Assembly (NCBI RefSeq): GCF_009363115.1
Contig: NZ_CP045298.1
Location: forward strand, 310,001 to 374,000
Source: Paenibacillus brasilensis
GTDB taxonomy: Bacteria > Bacillota > Bacilli > Paenibacillales > Paenibacillaceae
Length of the DNA: 64,000 nucleotides
Reading direction: 5' to 3'
In this document: positions 55,030 to 62,896 of the stretch, in pieces
Layout: the number at the start of each line of letters is the position of its first letter
How positions within the stretch are numbered: position 1 is the first letter of the stretch
Translations under genes and position numbers: made by a program
The notes under the pieces: model-generated
What the model saw: the letters and a program-made list of their open reading frames with translations, nothing else
Database searches by the model: none
Told to the model about the DNA's origin: nothing

Positions 55030-55980
55030 TTACAATTTTTCGGCAACTCTCAGCTTGGCCGACCGGGACCGTGGATTAAGCTCCAATTCCTGCTCTGATG
55101 CCACAATCGGCTTACGATTCACCAGCTTTAGATCGCCTACCATTTTGTCATCCAAAATAGGTAAATCAGACGGATAGATGCTTTTCGCCAAATACTCTTT
55201 GAAAATATGTTTGCATATCCGGTCTTCCAAGGAATGAAACGTAATAACCGAAATTCTGCCCCCTGGAGCCAGACATTTTATTGCCTGATGCAAAGTATCT
55301 TCCAGTGCACGGAGCTCATCATTCACAGCAATCCGCAAAGCCTGAAAGCTGCGTTTAGCCGGATGTCCCCCGGTTCTGCGTGCCGCAGCCGGAATTCCTT
55401 CTTTGATAATTTCGACAAGTTCCCCCGTTGTATGAATAGGCTTGTTCATTCGACGTTCAATCATGATCTTCGCGATCCGCCGTGAGAACTTCTCTTCTCC
55501 GTATTGAAACAGGATACGCGCAATCTCCGCTTCCGGCCATTCATTGACAATTTCGTAAGCCGTAAGCGAGCTACTCTGATCCATCCGCATATCAAGCGGT
55601 GCATCATGGTTGTAGCTGAATCCCCGTTCCCCCTCATCGAACTGTGGAGAGGATACGCCCAGATCGAATAGTATGCCTTGGACCTGCGGGATGCCGTCTT
55701 TTTCGGGCAATCCCAGTTCGGCCAGCTTGTCCTGCAGGTGGCGGAAGTTGGATTTCACTAATGAAATCTTTCCTTGATAGGCCGACAGCTTCTCACGCGC
55801 ATTGTTCAATGCCCAATCGTCCTGATCAAAGGCGATGAGCCTCCCCTCAGGGCCGAGCTGTGACGCAATGACGGAACTGTGTCCTGCCCCTCCCAGCGTG
55901 CAGTCCACATAGATCCCGTCCTGCCTGATGTTCAGTGCCTCTGTTGCTTCTTCCTTGAGTACGGTAATGTGGTGAAACAA
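55030..55980 (-). CDS. rsmH: 16S rRNA (cytosine-1402-N4) methyltransferase RsmH (MraW)
   Basis: SAM-dependent enzyme modifying the ribosomal decoding centre. The SAM loop [12 protein letters not shown] (about 24-35), [25 protein letters not shown] and the C-terminal [16 protein letters not shown] are family hallmarks. 316 residues. The start is TTG at 55980 after AGGAGG with an 8-nt spacer; the first in-frame Met would remove conserved residues. Confidence 0.96.
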   Translation of the reverse strand: MFHHITVLKEEATEALNIRQDGIYVDCTLGGAGHSSVIASQLGPEGRLIAFDQDDWALNNAREKLSAYQGKISLVKSNFRHLQDKLAELGLPEKDGIPQVQGILFDLGVSSPQFDEGERGFSYNHDAPLDMRMDQSSSLTAYEIVNEWPEAEIARILFQYGEEKFSRRIAKIMIERRMNKPIHTTGELVEIIKEGIPAAARRTGGHPAKRSFQALRIAVNDELRALEDTLHQAIKCLAPGGRISVITFHSLEDRICKHIFKEYLAKSIYPSDLPILDDKMVGDLKLVNRKPIVASEQELELNPRSRSAKLRVAEKL

Positions 55981-55997
55981 ACGACTGACCTCCTAAA

Positions 55998-56435
55998 TTA
56001 CAATTCAAAGTTGAAATCAACCAATTTCTCAGCAATGTCGTTAAATGCTTCTTCTGATTGGTTGAAATATTGCTCCCAAGTGTGCTTGCTCCAAATCTCT
56101 ACCCGGGTGGACACTCCCAATACGACGCACTCTTTAGTAAGCTTGGCGTATTCGCACAAATTTCCCGGTAAATTTACCCTGCCCTGTTTGTCCAATTCGC
56201 ATTCAGTCGCTCCCGAGAAAAAAAATCGGGTAAATGCCCGTGCATCAGCTTTCATCAGAGGCAGTGCTTTCAATTTTTTCTCCATGACAGCCCACTCGTC
56301 CATGGGATACACGAAGAGGCATTGGTCCAGCCCGCGGGTAACCACGAACGAGGCGCCGAGAAGTTCACGAAACTTGGCCGGAACTGTAAGCCGACCTTTC
56401 TCATCAATGCTATGTTGGAACTCCCCCATAAACAT
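55998..56435 (-). CDS. mraZ: Transcriptional regulator MraZ
   Basis: AbrB-fold DNA-binding protein that forms rings and represses its own dcw operon in the bacteria studied. Both DXXXR repeats are visible: [16 protein letters not shown] (about 9-24) and [16 protein letters not shown] (about 88-103). 145 residues from the ATG at 56435 ([15 protein letters not shown]), the usual opening; a GTG four codons earlier overlaps the AAGGGG site. It is the first gene of the cluster, with promoter and repeat sites just upstream. Confidence 0.96.
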   Translation of the reverse strand: MFMGEFQHSIDEKGRLTVPAKFRELLGASFVVTRGLDQCLFVYPMDEWAVMEKKLKALPLMKADARAFTRFFFSGATECELDKQGRVNLPGNLCEYAKLTKECVVLGVSTRVEIWSKHTWEQYFNQSEEAFNDIAEKLVDFNFEL

Positions 56436-56452
56436 TGGTTTCGTCACCCCTT

Positions 56453-56485
56453 ACCCATTCTCCCACTTTGGCCCACTTTCCACCA
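56453..56485 (-). promoter_or_regulatory. Candidate MraZ-binding repeats
   Basis: The minus strand carries TGGG at 56456-56453, 56464-56461 and 56474-56471 plus TGGA at 56482-56479, spaced 8-10-8 bp. MraZ is known to bind several direct TGGG-type repeats with roughly helical spacing. They cover the predicted transcript start. Confidence 0.5.
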
Positions 56486-56489
56486 CCTA

Positions 56490-56518
56490 AGCATAATAGA
56501 TTCGCTTTAAAAAATCAA
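56490..56518 (-). promoter_or_regulatory. Sigma-A promoter of the mraZ-dcw transcript
   Basis: TTGATT (56513-56518), 17-bp spacer, TATGCT (56490-56495) on the minus strand, about 48 nt before the mraZ start. This is the main visible promoter of the division cluster. Confidence 0.72.
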
Positions 56519-56603
56519 AGACCTCTTTTTCATTACTAAAAAGTGATAAACGACAGATCAATACGATTGTGTCTGTTATTGTAGCCCTCCGCCACAAGAT
56601 GCC

Positions 56604-56681
56604 AAAAAGCCCCTTACTCCATGAAGCCGAATCCCCGACAATATGCATCAGGTTTCGAAACAACATGAAATAAAGGGCTTA
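56604..56681 (-). terminator. Terminator after ahcY
   Basis: On the minus strand AAGCCCTTTATTTCATG pairs imperfectly with CATGGAGTAAGGGGCTT, with a long interior and TTTTT at the end. It separates ahcY from the mraZ promoter. Confidence 0.75.
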
Positions 56682-56768
56682 ATCTCCAATCCAAATGTCA
56701 ACCTATACAAGCATCTGGTTTAAATGCTGAATGCCTTACAGCCAGCATTGCGACTGCAAATGCTCTAA

Positions 56769-58034
56769 TTACGCGTTCCAGCTGTCCAGATAGATTTTTT
56801 GTTCTTCTGTTAAAGCATCAATCTTGATTCCCAAGCTATCGAGCTTGAAGCGGGCAACTTGCTCATCAATTCCATAAGGTACATTAATAACAGCTTTGCC
56901 CAACTCGTTGTAACGATCATTCACATATTTCAAGCCAAGCGCCTGAAGCGCAAATGTAGTATCCATAATCTCTGCAGGGTGACCATCCGCGGCAGCCAAA
57001 TTCACTAGACGTCCCTCTGCCAGCAAATACATTTTCCGTCCATCTTTAAAGCGATACTCCTCAATGTTGCGACGGACCGTCCGAATGGACTCAGAGCGTT
57101 TGGCAAGCTCAGGCTTACTAACTTCAACATCAAAATGCCCTGCGTTGCACAGCACAGCCCCATCTTTCATAACATCAAAGTGCTCCCCTGTAATTACAGC
57201 TTTGTTTCCAGTGACTGTAATAAAGAAGTCGCCAAGCTTAGCTGCTTCTACCATTGGCAATACATGGAATCCATCCATATGGGCCTCTACTGCCTTGATT
57301 GGATCAACTTCAGTTACAACAACATTGGCTCCTAGGCCTTTTGCTCGCATTGCAACCCCTTTGCCACACCAGCCATAGCCTACTACAACTACTGTACTGC
57401 CTGCCACAACCAGGTTCGTTGTACGAATAATGCCGTCGAAAGCTGACTGTCCTGTACCGTAGCGGTTGTCGAACAAATATTTGCAGTATGCATCATTCAC
57501 GGCCACCATTGGAAAGTGAAGCTGTCCTTCCTTTTCCAATGCCTTCAAACGAATAATCCCTGTTGTTGTCTCCTCTGCTCCCCCACGGATGGTAGAAATC
57601 AGATCAGGCCGTTCGGATTGCAACAGAGTGACAAGATCACCACCATCATCAATAATGAGATCCGGCTTCGTTTCGAGCGCCTTAATTTGCAAACTTTTGA
57701 ACTCTTCTGGCTCCGGATTGTATTTAGCCAAGACTGTAATCCCATCTTCAACCAATGCCGCGCAAACATCATCTTGTGTGGACAATGGATTACTACCGGT
57801 AATTGTGACCTGCGCTCCACCTGCCTGTACTACTTTAGCCAAATAAGCTGTTTTAGCCTCCAGGTGCAGGCAGATAGTTACCTTCAGACCTGCAAAAGGC
57901 TGCTCCTGCTCGAACTGTTGACGTATCCGGTTCAATACCGGCATATGGGCTTCCACCCAATCAATTTTCAGATGACCTTCAGGGGCCAGTTTAAGATCGT
58001 GAATAATGCTGTTTTGCAGGGAATGGGAAGTCAT
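56769..58034 (-). CDS. ahcY: Adenosylhomocysteinase (S-adenosylhomocysteine hydrolase)
   Basis: Reversibly splits SAH into adenosine and homocysteine with tightly bound NAD+, recycling the methylation by-product in one step. The NAD fold VVVVGYGWCGKGVAMRAKG (about 208-226), substrate loops EETTTGIIRLKAL and DNRYGTGQSAFDGII, and the closing lid are intact. At 421 residues it lacks the roughly 40-residue insert of many proteobacterial enzymes. AAGGAGG is 10 nt before the ATG. Bacillus subtilis uses the MtnN/LuxS route instead, so this gene says something about methyl-cycle design here. It lies between bshC and mraZ. Confidence 0.95.
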   Translation of the reverse strand: MTSHSLQNSIIHDLKLAPEGHLKIDWVEAHMPVLNRIRQQFEQEQPFAGLKVTICLHLEAKTAYLAKVVQAGGAQVTITGSNPLSTQDDVCAALVEDGITVLAKYNPEPEEFKSLQIKALETKPDLIIDDGGDLVTLLQSERPDLISTIRGGAEETTTGIIRLKALEKEGQLHFPMVAVNDAYCKYLFDNRYGTGQSAFDGIIRTTNLVVAGSTVVVVGYGWCGKGVAMRAKGLGANVVVTEVDPIKAVEAHMDGFHVLPMVEAAKLGDFFITVTGNKAVITGEHFDVMKDGAVLCNAGHFDVEVSKPELAKRSESIRTVRRNIEEYRFKDGRKMYLLAEGRLVNLAAADGHPAEIMDTTFALQALGLKYVNDRYNELGKAVINVPYGIDEQVARFKLDSLGIKIDALTEEQKIYLDSWNA

Positions 58035-58079
58035 TACGTTGTTTCCTCCTTAATATAGGTTGGATCGTTAACACGGTAA

Positions 58080-58136
58080 AATCATGCGATACGTAAAAAA
58101 TCACACGTAAATTATAAATAAATCACGCGATGCGTA
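58080..58136. repeat. Direct repeats upstream of ahcY
   Basis: AATCATGCGATACGTA (58080-58095) and AATCACGCGATGCGTA (58121-58136) match at 14 of 16 positions, 41 bp apart, with a shortened AATCACACGTA between at 58100-58110. The right copy overlaps the end of bshC. Confidence 0.6.
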
Positions 58137-59746
58137 CCCTTCAGATCCGTTGGTATGTTCATAATCGTATCAATGAGACTAAGACCGTGACGGTTAAGAA
58201 AATGATAAACTGTGTACACCCGCTCCTGTGGCTGACCAAATGGAAAAAGCGACCACTCGATACGATCCCACTGACGAAGTGCCGTTTCATTTTGTCGAAG
58301 GAGCGCCTCCTGGACTTTTGTCTCCAGATAAGCGATCTGTCCCAAGATTTTCTTGCTGTTGGTTTCTCCAAGCCGAAGCAAACCTTTTTCAATCAAACCT
58401 GTCTGCTGTACAAGCGGCTCGTATAGACGGGCAAAGGCTTCTTTCACCCCGGAAAACTGATCCTGAATTCCAAGCTGATCTTGGGCTGCAAGCCATTGTT
58501 TCTTCGGCTCCTCAAGCCCGTCCCTAACCTGTCCAAAACTTAATTCGTGCTTAACCATATACTTTTCTACACCCGGCTCTACCAACGTAAAGGACATTCG
58601 GGGCAGCAGTATTGGCATCTGCATCTCTAAAACCCCGAAAGCGTCCCGGGTAATCGCCCAGTAGGCAATTTCTCCTAGGCCCAGTACAGATGCCAGCACT
58701 GGAAACAATGAATCCTGCATCAGAGGACGGGTTAGTACATTATTACTAAAACGTTCCGAGTGTAGTTCTATCTCCTCAAGCAGTTCTTCCATTGTAAAGG
58801 CTACCAGGCCGCGCCGATCCGTGAATAGTCCACCTTGCTTGAAAAGCAGCAAACGTTCATCTTCATGGATATAAAAAAGATTCGCGCCATCTTCGTGTAC
58901 ATCCGCTTGTAAATGATAGCCGTAATCCACGATTCGCGCAGCGGCCGTCTGGTAAGCCTGCTCCAGCTCATCATTGTGCTGAACCAACCGACGAAAAACA
59001 GATGCTTCCAGCTTGCGCAGCGAAGGATCCGCTGAATCCAGCAGCACTAATCCATAATGGCCAAATAAAAGGCCCAGCAGCTTGGCAAAGGCCTCACTTA
59101 GTCCATATGAATCCGTCAAGCCGTGCTCAATCATACGCAAAATATCAGCCTTATGCTCTGAATCAGGCAAGTTTTGCTCTATATCCGCCATTACTTGCTT
59201 CCACTCTACAGCGTCCACTTTAATGTCACTGACCGAGGAACGGCGGACAGGCTGCTTTTTCAGCTTGATTTTGACTGCTTGCGGGTCATTTGCCAGTACG
59301 TATGTATGATTGACCTCATCCCAGTCATGATCTTCACCAGCAACCCAAAAGACGGGAATGACCGGACGTCCAAGCTTCTCCTCTGCTTCCCTGGCCGCCT
59401 TAATGATCGTGACCGCTTTGTAAATGACCAGCATCGGACCTGTGAACAGTCCGCTCTGTTGTCCGCCAACTACAACTAAGGCGTCTGGATTTTCCAGACG
59501 ATCCAATGAAGCCTGAACTGCCTCATACGAATTGTATTGCTCATTGTATATACGAAGACATGCTACGACTTCCTTACGGCTTAATCGCAGATGCTCCGTC
59601 TCATCCAGCCACTTCGCCCGTTGGGCATATGCATCGGCATGCAGAACATCGTACTCATACAAATCGCGCGCGCGCCCTGTACCCTGTGTATAATCCTCTG
59701 CTAAAGCCGACCCTCCGCGAAGCGTTTCAGGGATAATTTTCATGGG
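58112..59746 (-). CDS. bshC: Putative cysteine ligase BshC (bacillithiol biosynthesis)
   Basis: Last step of bacillithiol synthesis: adds cysteine to GlcN-malate in the cytosol. The 544-residue protein has a nucleotidyltransferase-like Rossmann core (VVVGGQQSGLFTGPMLVIYKA, about 83-103; FWVAGEDHDWDEVNHTYVL) and the long C-terminal coiled coil used for dimerisation. Start ATG 59746 with AGGAGG upstream. In Bacilli bshC is normally right before mraZ; here ahcY has come between. Confidence 0.94.
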   Translation of the reverse strand, partial: PMKIIPETLRGGSALAEDYTQGTGRARDLYEYDVLHADAYAQRAKWLDETEHLRLSRKEVVACLRIYNEQYNSYEAVQASLDRLENPDALVVVGGQQSGLFTGPMLVIYKAVTIIKAAREAEEKLGRPVIPVFWVAGEDHDWDEVNHTYVLANDPQAVKIKLKKQPVRRSSVSDIKVDAVEWKQVMADIEQNLPDSEHKADILRMIEHGLTDSYGLSEAFAKLLGLLFGHYGLVLLDSADPSLRKLEASVFRRLVQHNDELEQAYQTAAARIVDYGYHLQADVHEDGANLFYIHEDERLLLFKQGGLFTDRRGLVAFTMEELLEEIELHSERFSNNVLTRPLMQDSLFPVLASVLGLGEIAYWAITRDAFGVLEMQMPILLPRMSFTLVEPGVEKYMVKHELSFGQVRDGLEEPKKQWLAAQDQLGIQDQFSGVKEAFARLYEPLVQQTGLIEKGLLRLGETNSKKILGQIAYLETKVQEALLRQNETALRQWDRIEWSLFPFGQPQERVYTVYHFLNRHGLSLIDTIMNIPTDLKGTHRVIYL

Positions 59747-59781
59747 TCTGCCTCCTGTCTTCACCAAAGCCTTACTGCTTG

Positions 59782-59810
59782 ATTGTACCGAAAGCCCCTC
59801 TCCGCGTCAA
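59782..59810 (-). promoter_or_regulatory. Sigma-A promoter of bshC
   Basis: TTGACG (59805-59810), 17-bp spacer, TACAAT (59782-59787) on the minus strand, directly after the opp terminator. Confidence 0.78.
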
Positions 59811-59818
59811 AGCTTCCT

Positions 59819-59851
59819 ATAAAAAAACCGCCGAGCAACTCGGCGGTTCGT
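59819..59851 (-). terminator. Terminator of the opp operon
   Basis: GAACCGCCGAG and CTCGGCGGTTT pair around a 3-nt loop and seven T follow on the minus strand. Confidence 0.93.
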
Positions 59852-59864
59852 GTGTGAAGCAGGA

Positions 59865-60803
59865 TCAGGCGTAAGGCTCAGCTACAAAATGTCCCTTGGA
59901 CACTTCGATCAACGTGGCATTTTCCAAGTTATAAGCCCCTGTTTTATTGCCAGATGCATCATGAATCGGGCCAGCTTGATCGCCAGGCATAATAATCCGT
60001 TTTTTGTTGGCTTCAACTTCCGGATCAGGAAGTGGAATCGCCGACAAAAGCATTTTTGTATATGGATGAATCGGGTTGGCATACAATTCAGAACTTTCAG
60101 CAAGCTCAACCATTCTACCCATGTACATTACTGCTACCCGGTCACTGATGTGCTTGACCATCGACAGATCATGCGCAATAAACAGGTATGTCAAACCCAA
60201 ACGTTCTTGAAGTTCTTTTAACAGGTTGACAACCTGAGCCTGAATGGACACATCAAGAGCTGAAATCGGCTCATCACAAATAATGAATTTCGGATTAACC
60301 GCCAGCGCGCGGGCAATACCGATCCGTTGACGTTGTCCACCAGAGAACTCATGCGGATAGCGGGTTGCATGGTCCGGGTTCAAACCAACCAGATCCAACA
60401 ACTCTTCAATTCGTTTTTTACGTTCTGCACGGCTACCTGCCATATGATGAATATCCAATGCCTCGCCGATGATATCAGAAACCGTAAAGCGCGGGTTCAA
60501 GGATGCATATGGATCTTGGAAGATCATTTGCATATCGCGGCGCATGGCTTTCATTTTACTCGGTGATAATTTGTAAATATCTGTACCGTTAAAACGTACG
60601 CTACCTGCTGTAGGTTCATATAAGCGCAGAATGGTACGACCCGCTGTAGATTTACCACAACCGGATTCGCCTACCATACCAAGTGTTTCACCTTCGCGAA
60701 TATAGAAATTCAGGTTGTCCACCGCTTTGAGCACACGGTTTTTGCCAACATTAAAATACTTTTTAAGACCTTCTACCTCAATTAAATTGTTGCTACTCAC
60801 CAT
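59865..60803 (-). CDS. oppF: Oligopeptide/dipeptide ABC transporter ATP-binding protein (OppF-like)
   Basis: ATPase subunit energising peptide uptake. Walker [10 protein letters not shown] (45-53), Q loop [11 protein letters not shown], signature [14 protein letters not shown] (about 154-167), Walker B FIICDEP and the H-loop AHD are complete. The C-terminal oligopeptide-transporter extension ([12 protein letters not shown] and after) is present, but without the OppD-type Cys cluster, favouring OppF. AGGAGG precedes the ATG; oppC ends 11 bp upstream. It is the only ATPase visible in this operon. Confidence 0.93.
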   Translation of the reverse strand: MVSSNNLIEVEGLKKYFNVGKNRVLKAVDNLNFYIREGETLGMVGESGCGKSTAGRTILRLYEPTAGSVRFNGTDIYKLSPSKMKAMRRDMQMIFQDPYASLNPRFTVSDIIGEALDIHHMAGSRAERKKRIEELLDLVGLNPDHATRYPHEFSGGQRQRIGIARALAVNPKFIICDEPISALDVSIQAQVVNLLKELQERLGLTYLFIAHDLSMVKHISDRVAVMYMGRMVELAESSELYANPIHPYTKMLLSAIPLPDPEVEANKKRIIMPGDQAGPIHDASGNKTGAYNLENATLIEVSKGHFVAEPYA

Positions 60804-60814
60804 GATCTCACCTC

Positions 60815-61765
60815 CTATTTCTTCAGCTTCGGATCAAGCGCATCACGCAAGCCATCGCCAAAAAGGTTGAACGCAAGCATAATCAAACTGATCAAGCCTG
60901 CCGGGAAAAGCATACGCCATGGATAGTACATCCATCCTGTCAGAGCTGATTCAATCATTGAACCCAGTGACGCCTGAGGAGCCTGTACCCCTAATCCAAG
61001 GAAGCTCAGGAATGCCTCGGAAAAAATAGCACTTGGAACTGTCAAAGTCAATGTGACAATGATTGGTCCCACGGCATTAGGCAGCAAATGACGGAACAGC
61101 AAGCGGCCTGCACTAGCACCCATTGAACGGGAAGCAAGAACAAATTCCCGGTTTTTAAGTTGTAGCATCTCACCGCGTACAATCCACGACATGTTAATCC
61201 ACCCCGTTACACAGAGCGCAATAATAATGGTGGTAATACTTGGCTCCAGCACAACGAGCAACAGGATTGTAACCAGCAAGTAAGGAATGGAATACAAGAT
61301 TTCAGAAAATTTATTCATGATTTCATCAACGCGGCCACCAAAGTAACCCATAATTCCACCATAAATAACACCAATCAGCAAATCAATCATTGCTGCTGCC
61401 AAACCAATAATCAAGGAAATCTGAGCGCCCATCCAAGTACGGACAAACATATCACGACCCAGATCATCTGTTCCGAACCAATGCTCCGCCGAAGGAGGAA
61501 GATTGGTGCTCAACAAATCATTCGTGTGGTCATCGTATGGCGAAAGAATCGGACCAACTATCGAACCAAGTACAATAAGAAACAGAATGCTTAGGCTTGT
61601 CATTGCCAGTTTGTTTTTACGAAGCCGTTCCCAAGCATCACGCCAAGCGGATAAGCTTTCACGCTGAATAACTTCAAACTGCTTTTCATCCGCTCCGATT
61701 CTCTGAAAGTCTTCCGGTTTTACCTGAAGCTTTTCCAAGTTCACAGCATTATCTTTCACAGACAT
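60815..61765 (-). CDS. oppC: Oligopeptide ABC transporter permease OppC
   Basis: Inner-membrane permease with a cytosolic N-terminus (about 1-55), the N-terminal OppC helix, and a BPD_transp_1 core of five helices with the EAA loop (SRSMGASAGRLLFRHLLPNAVGP) that contacts the ATPase. 316 residues. Start ATG 61765 after GGAAGGAGGG; the frame to 61825 overlaps oppB. HWFGTDDLGRDMF is a standard family block. It is separated from oppB by 4 bp. Confidence 0.94.
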   Translation of the reverse strand: MSVKDNAVNLEKLQVKPEDFQRIGADEKQFEVIQRESLSAWRDAWERLRKNKLAMTSLSILFLIVLGSIVGPILSPYDDHTNDLLSTNLPPSAEHWFGTDDLGRDMFVRTWMGAQISLIIGLAAAMIDLLIGVIYGGIMGYFGGRVDEIMNKFSEILYSIPYLLVTILLLVVLEPSITTIIIALCVTGWINMSWIVRGEMLQLKNREFVLASRSMGASAGRLLFRHLLPNAVGPIIVTLTLTVPSAIFSEAFLSFLGLGVQAPQASLGSMIESALTGWMYYPWRMLFPAGLISLIMLAFNLFGDGLRDALDPKLKK

Positions 61766-61769
61766 AAAG

Positions 61770-62702
61770 TTATCCCTCCTTCCCGCCAGTAAGCTTAATC
61801 CGCGGATCAATAAATCCATATGCAATATCTGTAATAAAACGCGCTACCATCAATAGGATACCGTAAAAAATAGTTACTCCCATAATCATCGTATAATCAC
61901 GGGTTGTAATACTATCCACAAAAACCTTACCAATACCGCCGATTCCGAAAATCCGTTCAATAACAACTGAACCGGTAATGATATTTGCAGTCATTGGACC
62001 AACATAGGTAACGACCGGCAAGATGGCATTCCGCACTACATGCTTAAACATAATCGTAACAGGCTGCAAGCCTTTAGCTTTGGCAGTCTTGATGTAGTCT
62101 GCATGAAGCACTTCAAGCATGCTGGAGCGTGTCAATCTAGCGATAAACGCAATCGGCTGAGCTGACAACGCAGCTACAGGCAGGACATAGTCCAGTGGAC
62201 CATCAAATCCCATAACATTAAACCAACCCAAATTCTGAGCGAAATAATACTGAATCAGAGACGCCAGGACAAAGCTGGGAACCGCAATCCCCATAATTGC
62301 CAAGATCATCGCTATGTTATCAATTAGCCTGCGATGGTATAGCGCAGCTAGCATACCTAGCAAGATACCGACAATAATCGACACGATTATAGCAACAAAA
62401 CCTAATTTAAGCGAAACCGTGAAAGTTTGCCCGATAATGTCAGTTACACTTTGATTCAGCTTTTTCATGGAAATACCAAAATCACCTGAAGCAATATCAC
62501 CTAAGTATTTAAAATATTGGACATATACAGGCTTATCCAGCCCATATTGCTCCATTAACCGGGCTTGAATCTCAGGAGAAGTCGCTTTTTCACTCATGAA
62601 GGGGTTACCTGGAATTGCTTTCATGAGAAAAAACGTCGCAGAGATCAGAATGAACAAAGATAGCAGCATGTAGAAAAATTTACTAATCAAATAACGTGTC
62701 AT
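61770..62702 (-). CDS. oppB: Oligopeptide ABC transporter permease OppB
   Basis: Partner permease of OppC. Six predicted helices; the N-terminal MTRYLISKFFYMLLSLFILI anchor and the EAA loop AKAKGLQPVTIMFKHVVRNAILPV are typical. 310 residues from ATG 62702 (GGGGGG 12 nt upstream, rather far). A strong terminator lies between it and oppA, so the permease genes probably depend on read-through. Confidence 0.94.
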   Translation of the reverse strand: MTRYLISKFFYMLLSLFILISATFFLMKAIPGNPFMSEKATSPEIQARLMEQYGLDKPVYVQYFKYLGDIASGDFGISMKKLNQSVTDIIGQTFTVSLKLGFVAIIVSIIVGILLGMLAALYHRRLIDNIAMILAIMGIAVPSFVLASLIQYYFAQNLGWFNVMGFDGPLDYVLPVAALSAQPIAFIARLTRSSMLEVLHADYIKTAKAKGLQPVTIMFKHVVRNAILPVVTYVGPMTANIITGSVVIERIFGIGGIGKVFVDSITTRDYTMIMGVTIFYGILLMVARFITDIAYGFIDPRIKLTGGKEG

Positions 62703-62818
62703 TGCCCGTTTACACCCCCCATAATTTTTCGACACCATTCGATTTTTATCGAAATAGAATTGGACTGTCCAACCTACTTATTTGCATGGTTACATGATGA
62801 TGGAAAAGACTAGGACAC

Positions 62819-62866
62819 AAAAAAAAAAACGGGATATATATGGCTAGTCCACATAAATATCCCGAA
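62819..62866 (-). terminator. Intra-operon terminator between oppA and oppB
   Basis: CGGGATAT and ATATCCCG arms with further pairs inside, followed by twelve T on the minus strand. It lies right after the oppA stop and about 120 bp before the oppB start, and would make the binding protein more abundant than the permease. Confidence 0.9.
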
Positions 62867-62896
62867 GTAACTATCAAACTTCAGAATGGAGCTTAG

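Noticed and set aside
58035..58111. SAM or SAH riboswitch upstream of ahcY
   Set aside because: The gap of 77 bp is too short and shows direct repeats rather than a conserved riboswitch fold.
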